Assembly: GCA_004352715.1 (NCBI GenBank)
Contig: SCFE01000084.1
Coordinates: 1,510,856-1,574,855, forward strand
Direction of reading: 5' to 3'
Source: Hofstenia miamia
Taxonomy: Eukaryota; Xenacoelomorpha; Acoela
Length of the DNA stretch: 64,000 nucleotides
The notes beneath the pieces were generated by a model. It did no database searches and was not told the origin of the DNA. It was given only the letters and a program-made list of their open reading frames with translations. The position numbers and the translations under genes are program-made. Below, one piece after another: positions 32,566-44,489 of this stretch (positions are counted from its first letter, which is position 1; the number at the start of each line of letters is the position of its first letter).

Positions 32566-34170
32566 TTTGAATATTGTTCAGCTGCTTTAAAAGAGCATAA
32601 CATGAACTTACTGGAGGCTATTTTAGCAGGAGAGTTATTGAATAAAGAAAATTTTTAGATTGTGAAAGGAAGGTGATTTTGGCGTCAGCTAGTTTAAATT
32701 TTGCTGATATCAAAAATGATCTTTTGCAATCTAATTGAGTTTTGACCTAGGGTTAAATTAATTGAATAATAGTGAAACATATGCTGAAGTAAAATTGGAA
32801 CCTGTTTTTAACAATACAGCTAACACTGTTTTGGGCAATACACATTCACAAGCATTAATGTCTAGAAATAGTCAATATCACAATGATTGCAATATTGGTA
32901 ATACTCAAAAGGAGCGAAATTTTGCAAGCAGGGTAAAATTTTTCACAATTTTAACGTAGCAGGACCTAGTGATTAAAGACCCTGTCATATATGTGGTCGC
33001 AGTTGATCATAGGGCAAGAGAGTGCAAAAACATATCAAGAAGACCCCACACTTACGTTACTGGTGCTAGTTCAGAAAATAATCAAAGCAATGAGCAAATT
33101 TATTTTAGTTACTTTACCACTTATGAAACGCGCAATTCAACAATTGATAATGTGGGTTTTATAGATATGGCATGTACCCTAACATTTGCAGGCAATACAT
33201 GGCTAGAACATTACTTGTGTTATTTTAAAATTGATATTAAACACATCAAAAATTAAGTCAACCTCAAAATTTATTTTTGGCAATGGAAATCGACAGCAGG
33301 CATTATACCAAGTACATCTTTCTGCACAAATTATTGCAAGGGGACTACCACTTTTATTGGCTAAAATGACATTGAAGAAAATGGGAGCATTCATTGTTAT
33401 GCAAAATTCAAAAATTTTCATTGAAGGAAACACAATTGATTTAATTGAAACCCCAATGGAACACTTCGCTAATTCATTATGTTCTGATCAGGAACTTCTG
33501 TTTTTAAAGGATAGGCGGGCAATTGTGGCAGTGATCCATCAAAACTAAATCATACTGAACTAAGAAGAATTCATATTCAGTTGGGACACTACAGTGAAAT
33601 TCGCATGTTACGTTTCCTCAAAAATTCAAATTGCAATTATAAACCGTATGTAAACTTTGTGAAATTTGTAAAAGAACTAGACAGCAATGCGACGATCTAT
33701 TGTTTCACTTCCTTTATCATCTGAGTTTAATCAAGTTATTGCAATTGATTTGTTCTGGCTGGATCCCAATGAGTTTGGCAAAAAGAGTACATGGGTTGTT
33801 CACATAATTGACACCTTTTCACGCTTTAGTATGTGTGTACCAATGTAAGCAATAAAATCACAAAATGCGTACAATATGCATATTTAAGTGAATGGGCAAC
33901 CATTTTTGGATCACCTCACAAAATTTTAGTGGACAATGGTGGGGAATTTTCGGTCAATAGTTTTACTAGCATGTGCGAAAAGCTAAGCTCCTTACTCACC
34001 ATTTTCTAATGGCATTGTTGAGCGGCACAATAATGTAATCAAAGACATTTTTTCGCACTTTATTTGAGGAACCTTCCGCATTTGTTGAATACATTATCAA
34101 GTCAGCGTTTTTTGCTAAAAATTGTGTTCCTAACCAGAATGGACTTTCACCCTATCAAATTTATTGTTAA
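32566..34170 (+). pseudogene. Copia-like element: gag 3' part, zinc knuckle, protease, integrase
   Basis: Continues the gag broken at 28235 (MNLLEAILAGELLN near 32602, then ILASASLNFADIKNDLL). A CCHC zinc knuckle lies near 32984 (CHICGR, frameshift, DHRAREC). A protease-like block IDMACTLTFAGNTWLEHYL lies near 33163, followed by GLPLLLAKMTLKKMG near 33341. The integrase comes next: RRIHIQLGHYSEIRMLRFL near 33565, IDTFSRFS near 33810, NGIVERHNN near 34010 and NGLSPYQIY near 34138. Many stops. The order gag-PR-IN before RT is that of Copia-type elements. No RT was found, so the 3' part is lost. Confidence 0.65.
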
Positions 34171-34237
34171 TTCAATTTTTAAATATACTTGCTAAAACCA
34201 TAGTTTGTTTTATGTCGCCTTAGGTATTGAATATTTT
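34166..34237 (+). repeat. Short repeat shared with 27803-27883
   Basis: The shared string begins ttgttaattca and ends ttttaca, with an internal tttttaaatatacttgct. At 27.8 kb it sits just before a primer-binding-like site, so it may be an LTR end. Here it interrupts the integrase. Confidence 0.5.
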
Positions 34238-34239
34238 AC

Positions 34240-34860
34240 ATGATCACATTGTAGTTCCTCCAGTAACTGATAAAACCGATCTTAATACAGTTCTTGCAAT
34301 TCATGAAGCAGTATCAAAAGTCAGGTTTTCCAAAGATCTTGCAAGTTGTTCACATGGTAGTTTAAATCATGGGAGATGGCTCACGGCCCCAAGCTAAATT
34401 CTAAGATTACATTTCTCATCCCATCCAGAAAAAAAATTAATGACTTTAGCAAATTTCATGATAAAGATTTATGGCCCAAGGTTGTTTAAACTAAAGACAA
34501 ACCAATATGTTACTTCTGGTGCCAGGCATAAATTCAAAGCAATTTCATTGGTAAAGCAACAATCTAAGGAGGTTCAAAAAATTGTTGCTCCGGTTCTGCA
34601 ACGGAATGCATATTTTGCTCATTATGAAAACATTATCTTTTCTATGCCAGAATATGAAAATCCAGTCATCAGAGAACTGGCGTGGATGAGAATAAAGAAA
34701 ATCTTTCAAATAAATAATCCAATAAAGGTCGAGAATTTCGTATTACAGAGCTTAATTTTGATGCAAGGATTAGCATGATGTCAAATCATGGCAATCAATA
34801 GATGTAACAGAGCCTCCTGCTATAGTTGCACTCCTGATTTTTAGCTGAAAAGGTATATTT
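34240..34860 (+). pseudogene. Fragment of a repetitive transposon-associated ORF
   Basis: Shifting frames give HGRWLTAP near 34372, YGPRLFKLKTNQYVTSGARH near 34467, VLQRNAYFAHYENIIFSM near 34595, IRELAWMRIKKIF near 34673 and SWQSIDVTEPPAI near 34792. I associate the RWLT / GARH / RNAYFAHPEN / IRELxxRR / TEPP series with multicopy uncharacterised proteins of cnidarians and arthropods, probably element-encoded. Function unknown. Partial and frameshifted. Confidence 0.45.
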
Positions 34861-34869
34861 TAAAAAGAA

Positions 34870-36060
34870 TTTATGCAAAGTCGACATTTATCTTATTCAC
34901 ACCCAAACTCTATGTGATGCAAACTCTTAGGTGTGCAGGAAAGAAACCATGGAAGAGTATATTAATTATAGTTGTTAAAAACGTGTTAAATAACGTAAAA
35001 TAATCATTACAAGAAATTGTAGCATAAATTGTTGTAGCCCTCTAACAGCAAAACAGAATGACGTATTCAATTACGTGTTAATAAAATGTACTTGAAATTG
35101 ATATTGTTTTCTTTCTTAAATGCGTTTTTGGGCCTCCAGCATTTAAAAATCAACTATAGATTAAACTTACGGATAAATTTAGCCGAGCATCTATTATACA
35201 AATTGCCGGAAAAAATGTGTCTTGATCCTCTTCAATATTATATAATTTAAGGTATTTCCCTTGTTCGCCCGACTTAACTTACCTCTTAAATTCATTAAAT
35301 GCAAAATTGACGTGAGAAATTCAAATGATATAGATATGATCTTTGCATTATTTTATAGTATTAGCATTAACCAATTAGAATTGATGATGTATTTGAACAT
35401 TCGCGTGTTGACATTTTCATGAAATTATATTCAATTGCATCTACTTCATTTTTCCCTTTATAAATTGACATATGGGATAAAATTTTTTGCAAAATTTTGA
35501 CGGATGAACAACTATGGCTACAAACAATTTTTTTTTGTATTGCATAGTAAACCAATAGCGTTTAAACAATTGATGATGAGCTAGATAATCTATTAATTTT
35601 AAGATATATAAATTTGTAAAAAACCTCTTTCACTTACAGTTAAGCATAGTGCATAATCTACGCCGCACTTTCACTAGTTATTTGCTGACGTCACATGGCA
35701 CTGTTTAAATTTCTTGTAATGGTACATGTTTTATAGTTTTTAAATAACGTAAAATAACGTGGTAAAATAACGCAAATCTAATCAATGCTAACCATCAGGC
35801 GCGGCAATGCGTGTAGGTGTAGAGTCTGTAGAGATTGCACAATCTGCGCAGCACTTCACTTCATGCGCACCATGTGATCAATCACAACTGTCATTATGTG
35901 TTTCAGTCTATTGTAAAGCATGTGTGCCAAGGACGTTGCGTGGAAGTACATTAAAAAATTAGAATGGAAATGTGTTTTGCGAAAACAAATATTCTGGTGG
36001 GGCTGATTGTTGATTGTATTTTAGTCCAGCCATGCGCTGCATAGTCAGCAAATAGAAACT
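34870..36060. other. Non-coding with ACGTAAAATAACG repeats
   Basis: No gene seen. The string taaataacgtaaaataa occurs at 34987 and 35741, and a related one near 36392. Confidence 0.5.
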
Positions 36061-36062
36061 GT

Positions 36063-36302
36063 TCTACCCATGACTTTATACGCAGTAAAAAGCACAATCA
36101 CTTGGAGCCAGATGGGTTGTATAAACTCAAGTGTGTTTACTTGAACCACCGACTAATTCATCTGGAGATTGACTTGGACTACGAAGAGAACTCGCCTGCC
36201 TGGGAAGCACTAACAACTGTATTTGACGTTTCTGATGGATTTAACATACACATACGTTCTGGCGCTACACTTGAATTTTCTCAATTTTTTGTAGTACCTT
36301 AA
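36063..36302 (+). CDS. Possible coding fragment, unidentified
   Basis: An open frame of about 70 residues (from before the ATG at 36102 to the stop at 36302) has balanced codon use and higher G+C than its surroundings. It includes LYKLKCVYLNHRLIHLEIDL and YEENSPAWEALTTVFDVSDG. I do not recognise it. It lies between copies of the ACGTAAAATAACG repeat, so it may be a piece of an unknown element or a lone exon. Confidence 0.25.
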   Translation, partial: STHDFIRSKKHNHLEPDGLYKLKCVYLNHRLIHLEIDLDYEENSPAWEALTTVFDVSDGFNIHIRSGATLEFSQFFVVP

Positions 36303-36309
36303 AATGAAT

Positions 36310-37520
36310 TAAATATTTTACAACATACGTTCTGGTTTCAGTTATCAATAAAGCTTTTCAGCTTACGTGTTTTACTAGAGGTTTTAAGCAGCGTAAAATA
36401 ACGTACGTTTTTTATAATTTTTAAATAATGTAAAAAAACGCTTTTATCAACTATGATATTAATACTCGTTTTGCTTCAAGATAACACGTGTCAATATTTG
36501 AGTTTGAGAAAGGTCATTGCTTACCTTGAATTTATCACCTAAAAATTATACATTTTCTAAATTTAGTTAGGTTTTATGAAAAATTACTAAGATGAATAAA
36601 ATTGATTCTAGTTCTTTAAATTATACTCTTAGATACCTGTTAGATATATTCTTTTTCATGTTCACTGTAATCATTGCACATATAAATGTAGCTAATATTA
36701 AAAATGCCTATCTGTGTACTAAATATTATGAAATCTTGAATCTATTCCTTTTCGACATGGACATTGTATGGAAGTACTAAGAAATATTTAAATGGCTGCT
36801 CAGTACTGCTGTTCTCAATTGTTTCTGATGACATTAAGAATTTTTTTTCTATTGTTAAAGATTTTCATTGAAATTGTCAGTTCAAATTTGTACAAAGTAA
36901 TAATATTTTAATGACAAATGGATGTTCAATACATTACATTTGGAGTTTCCTACGAATTATGATATTGAAATCATTCAAAAATTTGTTTCATGTGAAACAT
37001 TATTATGATTTGTGAATAACTCAAATTCAACTAGTTTCACCATATTTTGAATTTTGCGGAATGCTAATTTTTACAAGATTGCTTCAATACTACATTATAC
37101 CAATATGTAGACCACATTAACTTTTTAAATAAAGAAAAAAGTAATCTAATTTAATAAACAAAGATATTCAAGGTTGAGCATAAATTCATATCTCAATAAA
37201 AAATCATGTTTCTACATGGGTACAATTGTACACATTGTACCTCAAGGAGCTATATTACTTTATTTTTTGTTTTATAAGAATGACTGGAAAAAATGCAATG
37301 TCAGTTTTTTTCTCTTTTGACTCCCAAATTATCAACTTTTTTCATTTCCAATGGGAAATATGAAGTAATAGTCTTGCAGAACAACCAAATATCATTGGTT
37401 TTTATTGAAATGTTCAGAAAAAATCATTTATAAAGTCCTGAATCGGAAAAAAGCTGAGGGGAAACTGTGGAAAAAGCTGATTGTAAAAATATGTAAAACT
37501 CTAAAAAACAATTATTTTCA
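36310..37520. other. AT-rich, no gene seen
   Basis: The short frame at 36592-36780 is hydrophobic and low complexity, with no motif. Confidence 0.5.
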
Positions 37521-37524
37521 TTAT

Positions 37525-38113
37525 TAGGTTGTCCCAAAAGTTCTGTTACACTTGTGAATATTTGGTGGTATTTCAAGAGCTCTACACATTGAACTTTTTC
37601 CAAATGATCGTGCCATCAATCCTGAACTCTACTACCATAAATTGGACCGCGTTCATGGCAAATTGGTTTAGATATATCCCAATTTGGTGTCTCAAAAACG
37701 CTTTTTGTTTCAGCTGGACAACACCAGAAATACATACTGTCATGAGGACTATGGAGAAGTTTGAAGAGTTCGATGACATTTGAGATTTTATTGCACCCGC
37801 CATAGAGCGCAGATGTTGCACCATCTGACTAAGGCTCTTCCAATCGAAGCAGCACTTTTTGAAAGGTCGCTGGTTCGCATCGTTCGATGAAGTTGAAGAA
37901 CGTGTCACGAGCTCATTGCCTTAAAGGAACCAGAGTGGTAATTTCATTAAATTCGGACGCTTTCAAATGATGACACAAAGTGATGAGAAATGATGGACTT
38001 TGAGCAATAGTTTGATTTGGTTAATACATGTAATAATGAGCATTTACTTCAAGAAATAACTGATGAAAAATAGATTTTTTTGCAGCTGTAACAGAACTTA
38101 TTTGACAACCTTA
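37525..38113 (+). mobile_element. Defective mariner, ~590 bp
   Basis: Ends aggttgtcccaaaagttctg on the left and, inward from the right, aggttgtcaaataagttctg, with TA at both sides. Inside, 37860-38000 (+) still reads FLKGRWFASFDEVEERVTS, the C-terminal mariner transposase region. The catalytic core is deleted. Confidence 0.75.
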
Positions 38114-38214
38114 TAATTAGCATTGCAGAATTTCTAAGCATCAGTAGATTAAACAGAGATTTTCGGTAAAAATGTTGGTAATAATGTTTTAAAATAATAT
38201 AAACATGAAGAGAA

Positions 38215-38410
38215 ACATCTTAAAATATGAAAATAAGAAAAAATTGAGAATAAGAAAAAAATATATAAAAATATACTATTTTCCCCATAAGGGAATTTCA
38301 AAAGGTCTGGGAAACCTCTAAATGTTGTCTGATTTTCCTGAAATTTTTCATGTAATATTTTTTAACCATCCATAAAATTGTTCACACTAAGGACAAATGT
38401 ATTTCTTAAA
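38215..38410 (-). repeat. Dispersed ~200-bp repeat, copy 2 (inverted)
   Basis: Reverse complement matches 25916-26110 around cctctaaatgttgtctgatt. Confidence 0.65.
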
Positions 38411-38419
38411 TATATATTT

Positions 38420-40460
38420 TGAAGCCACCCTAATACCCTCAATTTCTAACGCATTACCTCCTGTTAGTTTGATGTGCACAAAGATAACAAATATCCACAT
38501 TTACAAAAAAGAGAAAGCAAACATGAAAAATATTCAACTATGGGGAAGAATTAAAATGCAGGAAAAATAATACGTGTCACAAATTAATAAAACTAAGTTG
38601 AAGAATGTAGAGATTCCACCTGAATTGTACTTGGATGATCTGTTGACCAAAAGCAAATGTGTTGAGTGGAGTTTTTGCTGCATGGAGTTTTTTTACTTGA
38701 ACATTAGGATTAGGAACAATTATAAAAGTTGACATTTTAATGTATTTAGTACTATTTATGGCAAACTTTCACCATAACCAGGAAGTATACTTACCCAAAT
38801 ATTTACAAATTTCCAAATTGACTTGGAGAAAGCAGTTCATTAGTAAAGAAAAACTCGAATCATTTGGGCCATTGTTGGCGATTGGAGGTTGAATATTTGA
38901 GAAAAAAAACAAAAATAAGCCTGAATTTATGTGATATTCAATGTTTTTATTTTAAATTCAAAATGAAGCTTGCTTCTTTTAGTGAAGTAGCAACCCAAAT
39001 GCATACTTCATATCATAGCTAGAATATTTAATAACATATACTTCTCTTTTGAAAATTTTGTAGACTTTTGTAAAAAGACTTACAAAAAATATATCCAAAG
39101 TAGATAAAAAGTATACGTATTATAAATAATGCAAAATATTTTAAAATCTATTAATAATAGATGTTCAAAACAGAATACTCTCAGAAAATATTTGGTTTGC
39201 ATTATGACAATAATTGGATAGCTGCTGCAAAAACTTTGTTGTCCATTTCGCAGTGCATTTTATGTATTGAAAAAATTTATCAGTGAGAGCTATAATTACT
39301 TCATCCCAATGTTAATTGTAGATTCCAAAACCATAGCACACGTAGGACAGAGACATTATTGAAATTAAAGATTTTGGTCAAATGAATGGCTAGGCTTCCT
39401 AGGTTTGAACACTGATTTATATTAATAACCAAACATTTGCTAAACCTTAACAAGTAAATATCAAAGGAACAATACAAAAATCTTAGAAAGAATATACTAC
39501 CTGGACATGCATTTCAGATAAATGCCACTACATTTTTTAATAAGGGTTGTCATAGCCACTGTTTATGTTATCACTTTTGCATTAATGTAAGATAACATTG
39601 ACTTTTATGGTCAATGGGTAGTACTAAGTTTAAGTTTAGCTGTATCTTATGTATTTATGTAGAATGAGCCGAGAATTAGATCTTGCATATGGTTCATTGC
39701 TTTGGTCAGAGGCCACAATTCTGTAAACACTTTCGATTAACATGTTTTTTTTTAATATGTTATTACTTCAGAAATATATATTCACTGGTCTTACTTTGAT
39801 AGATAGAAAAGCAGAAATATAATTAGTTTCAACAGCTTACTCTCATATTTAATTGTTGGATTATGCCATGAGTATGTATATTTGATGCTTAGAAACGTGA
39901 AATATATATTGAAGTAGTTTTGAAAAATCTTTACTCTCTGATCACCTGTCAAAGCTATCCATTGCCTGAATGCCTACAGGTAATCAAAAATTTTTGTGCT
40001 CATAACTTTGAAGAAGAATGGTATTTGAAGCAATTGTGTATAAGCACATTATACACGATCAACAACTAGGATTATTTAGACAAAATTGTGCCATCTAGAA
40101 AAAAATTTTATTAGTAGTAGTTATAGTAGTAGCAGTAAATAGATTTATTCAAATAAAGCACAACGTGAGGAGAAAAGCATTTAAAAATGAATAATGAATC
40201 GATTCAGATTACGACAAAGAGAAAAGTTTGAGCAAGTTTGCAACGCAATAAGATGCCTGGATTTTGATAAGAATGCCAGTTTTTGAAATGAGAAGGCATT
40301 ATTATGTGAACATTAAACATAGAGATAAACACCTATTTTTGACATAGTGTTGTTTATAATACAAGTGGGATTTGACACCTTACAATTTCTATTGAAATGT
40401 GGCTTGAGTGATCTGCCAAATTCAGTTTTTATTTGATGTATTCCCTGCTGTGCATTTGTA
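38420..40460. other. Non-coding, no gene seen
   Basis: AT-rich, with no motif found on either strand. Confidence 0.5.
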
Positions 40461-40466
40461 AACAAC

Positions 40467-40469
<3 letters not shown>

Positions 40470-40507
<38 letters not shown>
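40470..40507. repeat. (TA)n microsatellite
   Basis: Long alternating AT tract. A similar one lies at 40722-40751. Confidence 0.95.
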
Positions 40508-40509
<2 letters not shown>

Positions 40510-40719
40510 GCAAGATAAGAAAAAACTATTAAATAACAACCTTTTGTTAAAACAAAAAGACTTTAAGACGTGTGGATAAGTAATGCAAATTGAATTAATG
40601 TAAATACATATTTGAGGCATTGTATTGTAGTATTATTTTATAAAAAATCACTATTGCTAGTAAAGCATTTTGTTATTCTATGCACTTGATCGGTTATTTC
40701 AATTTCAATCAATACCCCA

Positions 40720-40753
<34 letters not shown>

Positions 40754-40818
40754 TGAAACAAATTCTTCTGAGACTTTTCATATTTGAAATTTAAATATAA
40801 TTTTAAGCTCATATATTA

Positions 40819-40851
40819 GACCGGTTTCGATTAATAGTCTATCTTCGTCAG
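40819..40851 (-). ncRNA. Hammerhead-ribozyme-like core
   Basis: The minus strand carries CTGACGA (40851-40845), a short AT-rich helix-forming stretch (GAT/ATC), CGAAAC (40829-40824) and a GTC cleavage-like triplet in accggtc. Order and spacing fit the hammerhead core CUGANGA / GAAA / GUC. Stem I looks only ~3 bp and stem II is weak, so activity is doubtful. Confidence 0.4.
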
Positions 40852-41200
40852 TAAAGTCACTGCTCTCTGTATTTACAGAGAGCCTTGGTAAAGTTAATAT
40901 GCATTATATTAGAATAATTTGGAGATGTTAACTTTTTTCTGTCTATTTAATAGTTTACTTTTATCTGTTGTTTCATTTATGGTAATTGCTTCTCATGTTG
41001 TAACTTTTCTTTTCATCATAATTTTAAAGCTTTCTTTTTTTTGGTGATGGATGGCAGAGTATTTCTGATCTTAGGTGGCATATTATAAGTTCTTTGATTC
41101 GGAATTCCATATGTCTTTTGGTCTCACCGATGTATGAGTCATCACATTCATCTCATTGATATTTGTATACGACTAAAGATTCAAAGACAATGATGTCAAT
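40819..41200 (-). pseudogene. Penelope-like element 3' fragment (GIY-YIG-type)
   Basis: The minus strand near 41190-41100 reads LVVYKYQ, stop, DECDDSYIGETKRHMEFRIK. This matches the C-terminal GIY-YIG endonuclease style (C..C..YIGET.RH...R..EH) of Penelope-like retroelements. The frame then decays. Downstream on the same strand is a conserved-looking ctgacga...cgaaaccggtc stretch, typical of the terminal repeats of these elements. Confidence 0.6.
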
Positions 41201-41229
41201 ATTAAGAATTGCTGCCAAAATTACACAAT

Positions 41230-42130
41230 ATTCGATATATTTAACATCATTAATATGCAATACGGACAAACTTTTCAATAAATAGCGTGTCAAACAGTTT
41301 TTTGAATATTTCTACATTTCTTTAGTAAATCCTTTTGCAGCTTTCTGTAACTTAATTGACATATATATCATGTATATCCAAAATGGCCGTCAGATTACCA
41401 AAACATGTATTATGAATTTACTTCGACTTAATAAAGTTGTTTTAATAAAGATATTATACTAAAAGACAATTGAGCATCGTCAATTTATAATTTTTTTATG
41501 TTGCTTTCTAGACTTTCAATTTCATTTTAAGTAAAATTTATCAGCATTAACAACATAAAAGTAAAAAATAAGAAATTTTAAAGAAATGTAAAGTAGCTAA
41601 GGGAAAAGACCGTGAAAATATGGGAGGAGGCATTGCCGTTAATGCATGAGCTTCACTTATTTTAATAATTTTTTGTTATTTTTAGTTTCTGAAGTATTTT
41701 ACTTTCAACTTTAGACTAGCATTATTTTAGCTATTGTATTTTAGTAGTTATATTTATCAGTTTGTTGGAGTACAATAATCGTTTTCCCTATCCATTGTCA
41801 TCACCTAAATGCCAGAGCAAATGTAAAATAACACTGTGTTCCACAAATTCCATATTTTGAAATTTAGCAAGCCAAAATCAAATTCTTTTTTGTCTCAAAA
41901 TATAGAAGAAAACTTTTTTTAAATTTGTTGTTAATAGCAAAACTGCAAGTTTGTTACGATTTCATGTTAAAAAACTGTTAGTAATTCGCAGAAATTCACA
42001 TTAGATTCATTTTACTATCATTTTATGTTTTTATCATCAATAAACTATACATTTTTTCATTTTCATTTAGTGCTTAGGCTGAATTGAATACATTCTGTAG
42101 CCTTTTCCAGTATCGCCTATCATGTGTACA
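41230..42130. other. AT-rich, no gene seen
   Basis: No coding or repeat signature recognised. Confidence 0.5.
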
Positions 42131-42135
42131 TATCG

Positions 42136-43557
42136 CGGGTATGTGCGGGTACGGGTACAATTGTTACAGGTAACGGGTGTATGGATAAGGTAAAATTAAC
42201 AAAGCATGGGTTACGGTAGGTAGAAAATGATGCTTCCCGCCAGATTTGAAACTAGTTCGAATTGACCGGCCAGTTGACCAGTTACGGTCGGTTTAGTCGA
42301 GTCATGGTTTTTGTCATACCGGTTGACCGCTTTTCATTTGGCCTAATAATGAGAACTGCGAGTAGACGTTAAGCTCACGAATATTATCTCAAGGCAGTAC
42401 TCATAAGATCATTGTCGTGGGGGATTGCAATAAAATATTTGTTGCAAACCACCACGGATTAATCCTGTGTTTTTATTTGCATAAAGTGCCTTTGGTTCTG
42501 ATGCACTGTCTCTCGATGACAGGTATTTCTTAGGAAAGTGTTGCTAAAAATTAGAACGCATGGCAACCATAAAGGAGTTTGGATTATGTCACTTTCTTTA
42601 GAGGTGAAGGAAAAAGCTATGTATTTTACTTGCTAAAAAGTGAGATCATTAAGATTTCAGGCATACAAAAATACCAAAATTGTTGAAACATTTTGAAAAT
42701 CCTTTTCATTTTAAAATGCGAAAACAGAATTGCTCATTGGCATAGCCCACTCACCCGCCAATATTGGTCGATAAGAGCATCATTTTCTATTTTTAGCGGC
42801 ATTTTGTGAGTCAGAATTTTTTTTACTGTCCAAATTTCGATGTTGGTAACAACAAAATTGTTTAATGTCTTCACATTATTTTCTGTAATATTTTAAATTA
42901 GATTTCTATGTATTAATATTACAATTTGAATTGCATGTATATACAGCTGATAAGTGGCCGAATTTTACGCGCTACTGCCAAATAACGGCCTAAGTTTTAA
43001 GTTTACTGGCCGTCAACCGGCATTGCCAATAAACTAGACCTACCAGCCGGCTAGAGATTTCTTGATACAGGTAATATTTTGATGTATAGTCCTGCCCAAT
43101 GCATATCACATTGTTTTACATTGAATGTGTTGTAATATAGATACGTATTATCCTTTCAGTTTTGGAAATTGAAATCATTCCTGTTTCAGAATCTAAGTCT
43201 TAAAATCTCCTAGGAAGGACATTTTTTTAATGAAAATCGTACTCTTTTAAAATTACATTTTTGTAGTTTTAAAAGGAGCAAGATTTAACAAACTTATCTT
43301 CTTAATCTGCACTGATTAGTTTATGAGTTGCATACTTTGCAAATTTGAAAAATAATCCAATTTGAGAATATAACTTTCTTAGCCAATAAATTGCTGTGTC
43401 TTTTCCCTTAACCTTAAGAAAGTGTCCAAATCGTGTAGCAAATATCAACTTCTGGACGCAAATCAAAACCTGTCAAAATTCTTGAAAATAGATCGGGCGG
43501 TTACAGCCGGTTTAGAAAAAGCTTAGCCGGTGCCAACTCTGCTACCCGCACACCCTT
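42136..43557. mobile_element. Possible non-autonomous hAT-like element
   Basis: The left end cgggtatgtgcgggtacggg and, inward from the right, taagggtgtgcgggtagcag are similar inverted ends. acatat occurs outside both. The inside has GC-rich islands (ttgaccggccagttgaccag, ctggccgtcaaccggc) in AT-rich sequence. No ORF. Confidence 0.35.
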
Positions 43558-43575
43558 AACATATATACATATATA

Positions 43576-44472
43576 CAGGTAGTCCCGAAAGTTCTCTGTA
43601 CTATCCCGTCATACGAACAAAAACAATTGAAATCCAAGAAAGGCATATATTTTTAATCAACATAATTACCATTTACATTAATGCACATTCGACACCGCTC
43701 AAACCAGTTATCGAAGGCTGAACGCCACGTATTTGCTGATATTTTTCCCAGCTCCTCCTCGTACGCAAGAACAGCGTCGTCTGGCGAGCCAAACTCGCGG
43801 CCTCGCAATTTTTCTTTGATATACCTAAACAAAAAGAAGTCAGCCGGTGAAAGATTCGGAAAATAAGCATCATCTGGCAAACATCGACCCCGGCCTTCCT
43901 TTGTCTCGCATTCAGTTGGTGAGGCAAAAATTTCGCTTGGATCTTTTTTATTTGCAGATGCTCATGAAGAATGGACTTGATAGCATTTCTGCAATCCCAA
44001 ATTGTGTCTGTAGACGATTTAAAGAAATCCACCTATCTCCCATTACCAGCTCTCAGACGACCTCAATGTTGTCAGTTCTGCACACAGTCGCTGGTCTGCC
44101 TGAGCGATCTTGGTATTGCAAAGATTCATTCCGACTTCAGAACGGCCCAAACCACGACCTGATTGTTTCATAAGAGATTGTGATGTCTGGATATGCAGCA
44201 TGCAAACGGTCATGGCATTGCCTTGCCGACAATTTGCTGCGAAAGTCGTAGTTGATGAGAAGACGCAGTTTTTGCTTAGCCATAAATCGAGAAACAACAC
44301 GTAACAATGATTTTTGTTTGTGACGTCACCGCGCTTATATATGCCTGCAGCAAAAAAAGATAGTCCGTCGCACTCCCCATTAACGCTCTAACTGTTGTCA
44401 TGTTTTAAATGTTGTGTGTTGTGTTGCGTGTTAATGGTATTCAGTCATACAGAGAACTTTCGGGACTACCTG
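43576..44472 (-). mobile_element. Internally deleted mariner, 897 bp
   Basis: Perfect-looking inverted ends CAGGTAGTCCCGAAAGTTCT, with TA target sites at 43574-43575 and 44473-44474. It carries a minus-strand transposase remnant. Confidence 0.88.
43653..44282 (-). pseudogene. Mariner transposase, core deleted
   Basis: The minus-strand ATG at 44282 gives an N-terminal helix-turn-helix domain (MAKQKLRLLINYDFRSKLSA, then YETIRSWFGPF, stop). A frame-shifted middle follows (LQIKKIQAKFLPHQLN). It jumps near 43880 to the C-terminal third, NLSPADFFLFRYIKEKLRGR, ending INVNGNYVD. The region with the first two catalytic Asp residues is missing. The DxxF-type motif (SPADFFLF) identifies mariner rather than Tc1. 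Confidence 0.85.
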
Positions 44473-44489
44473 TATATATATATATATAT

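Noticed and set aside
40313-40620. YIYIYI-rich open frames (also at 49-252 and 56487-56699)
   Set aside because: Translation of (TA)n microsatellites.
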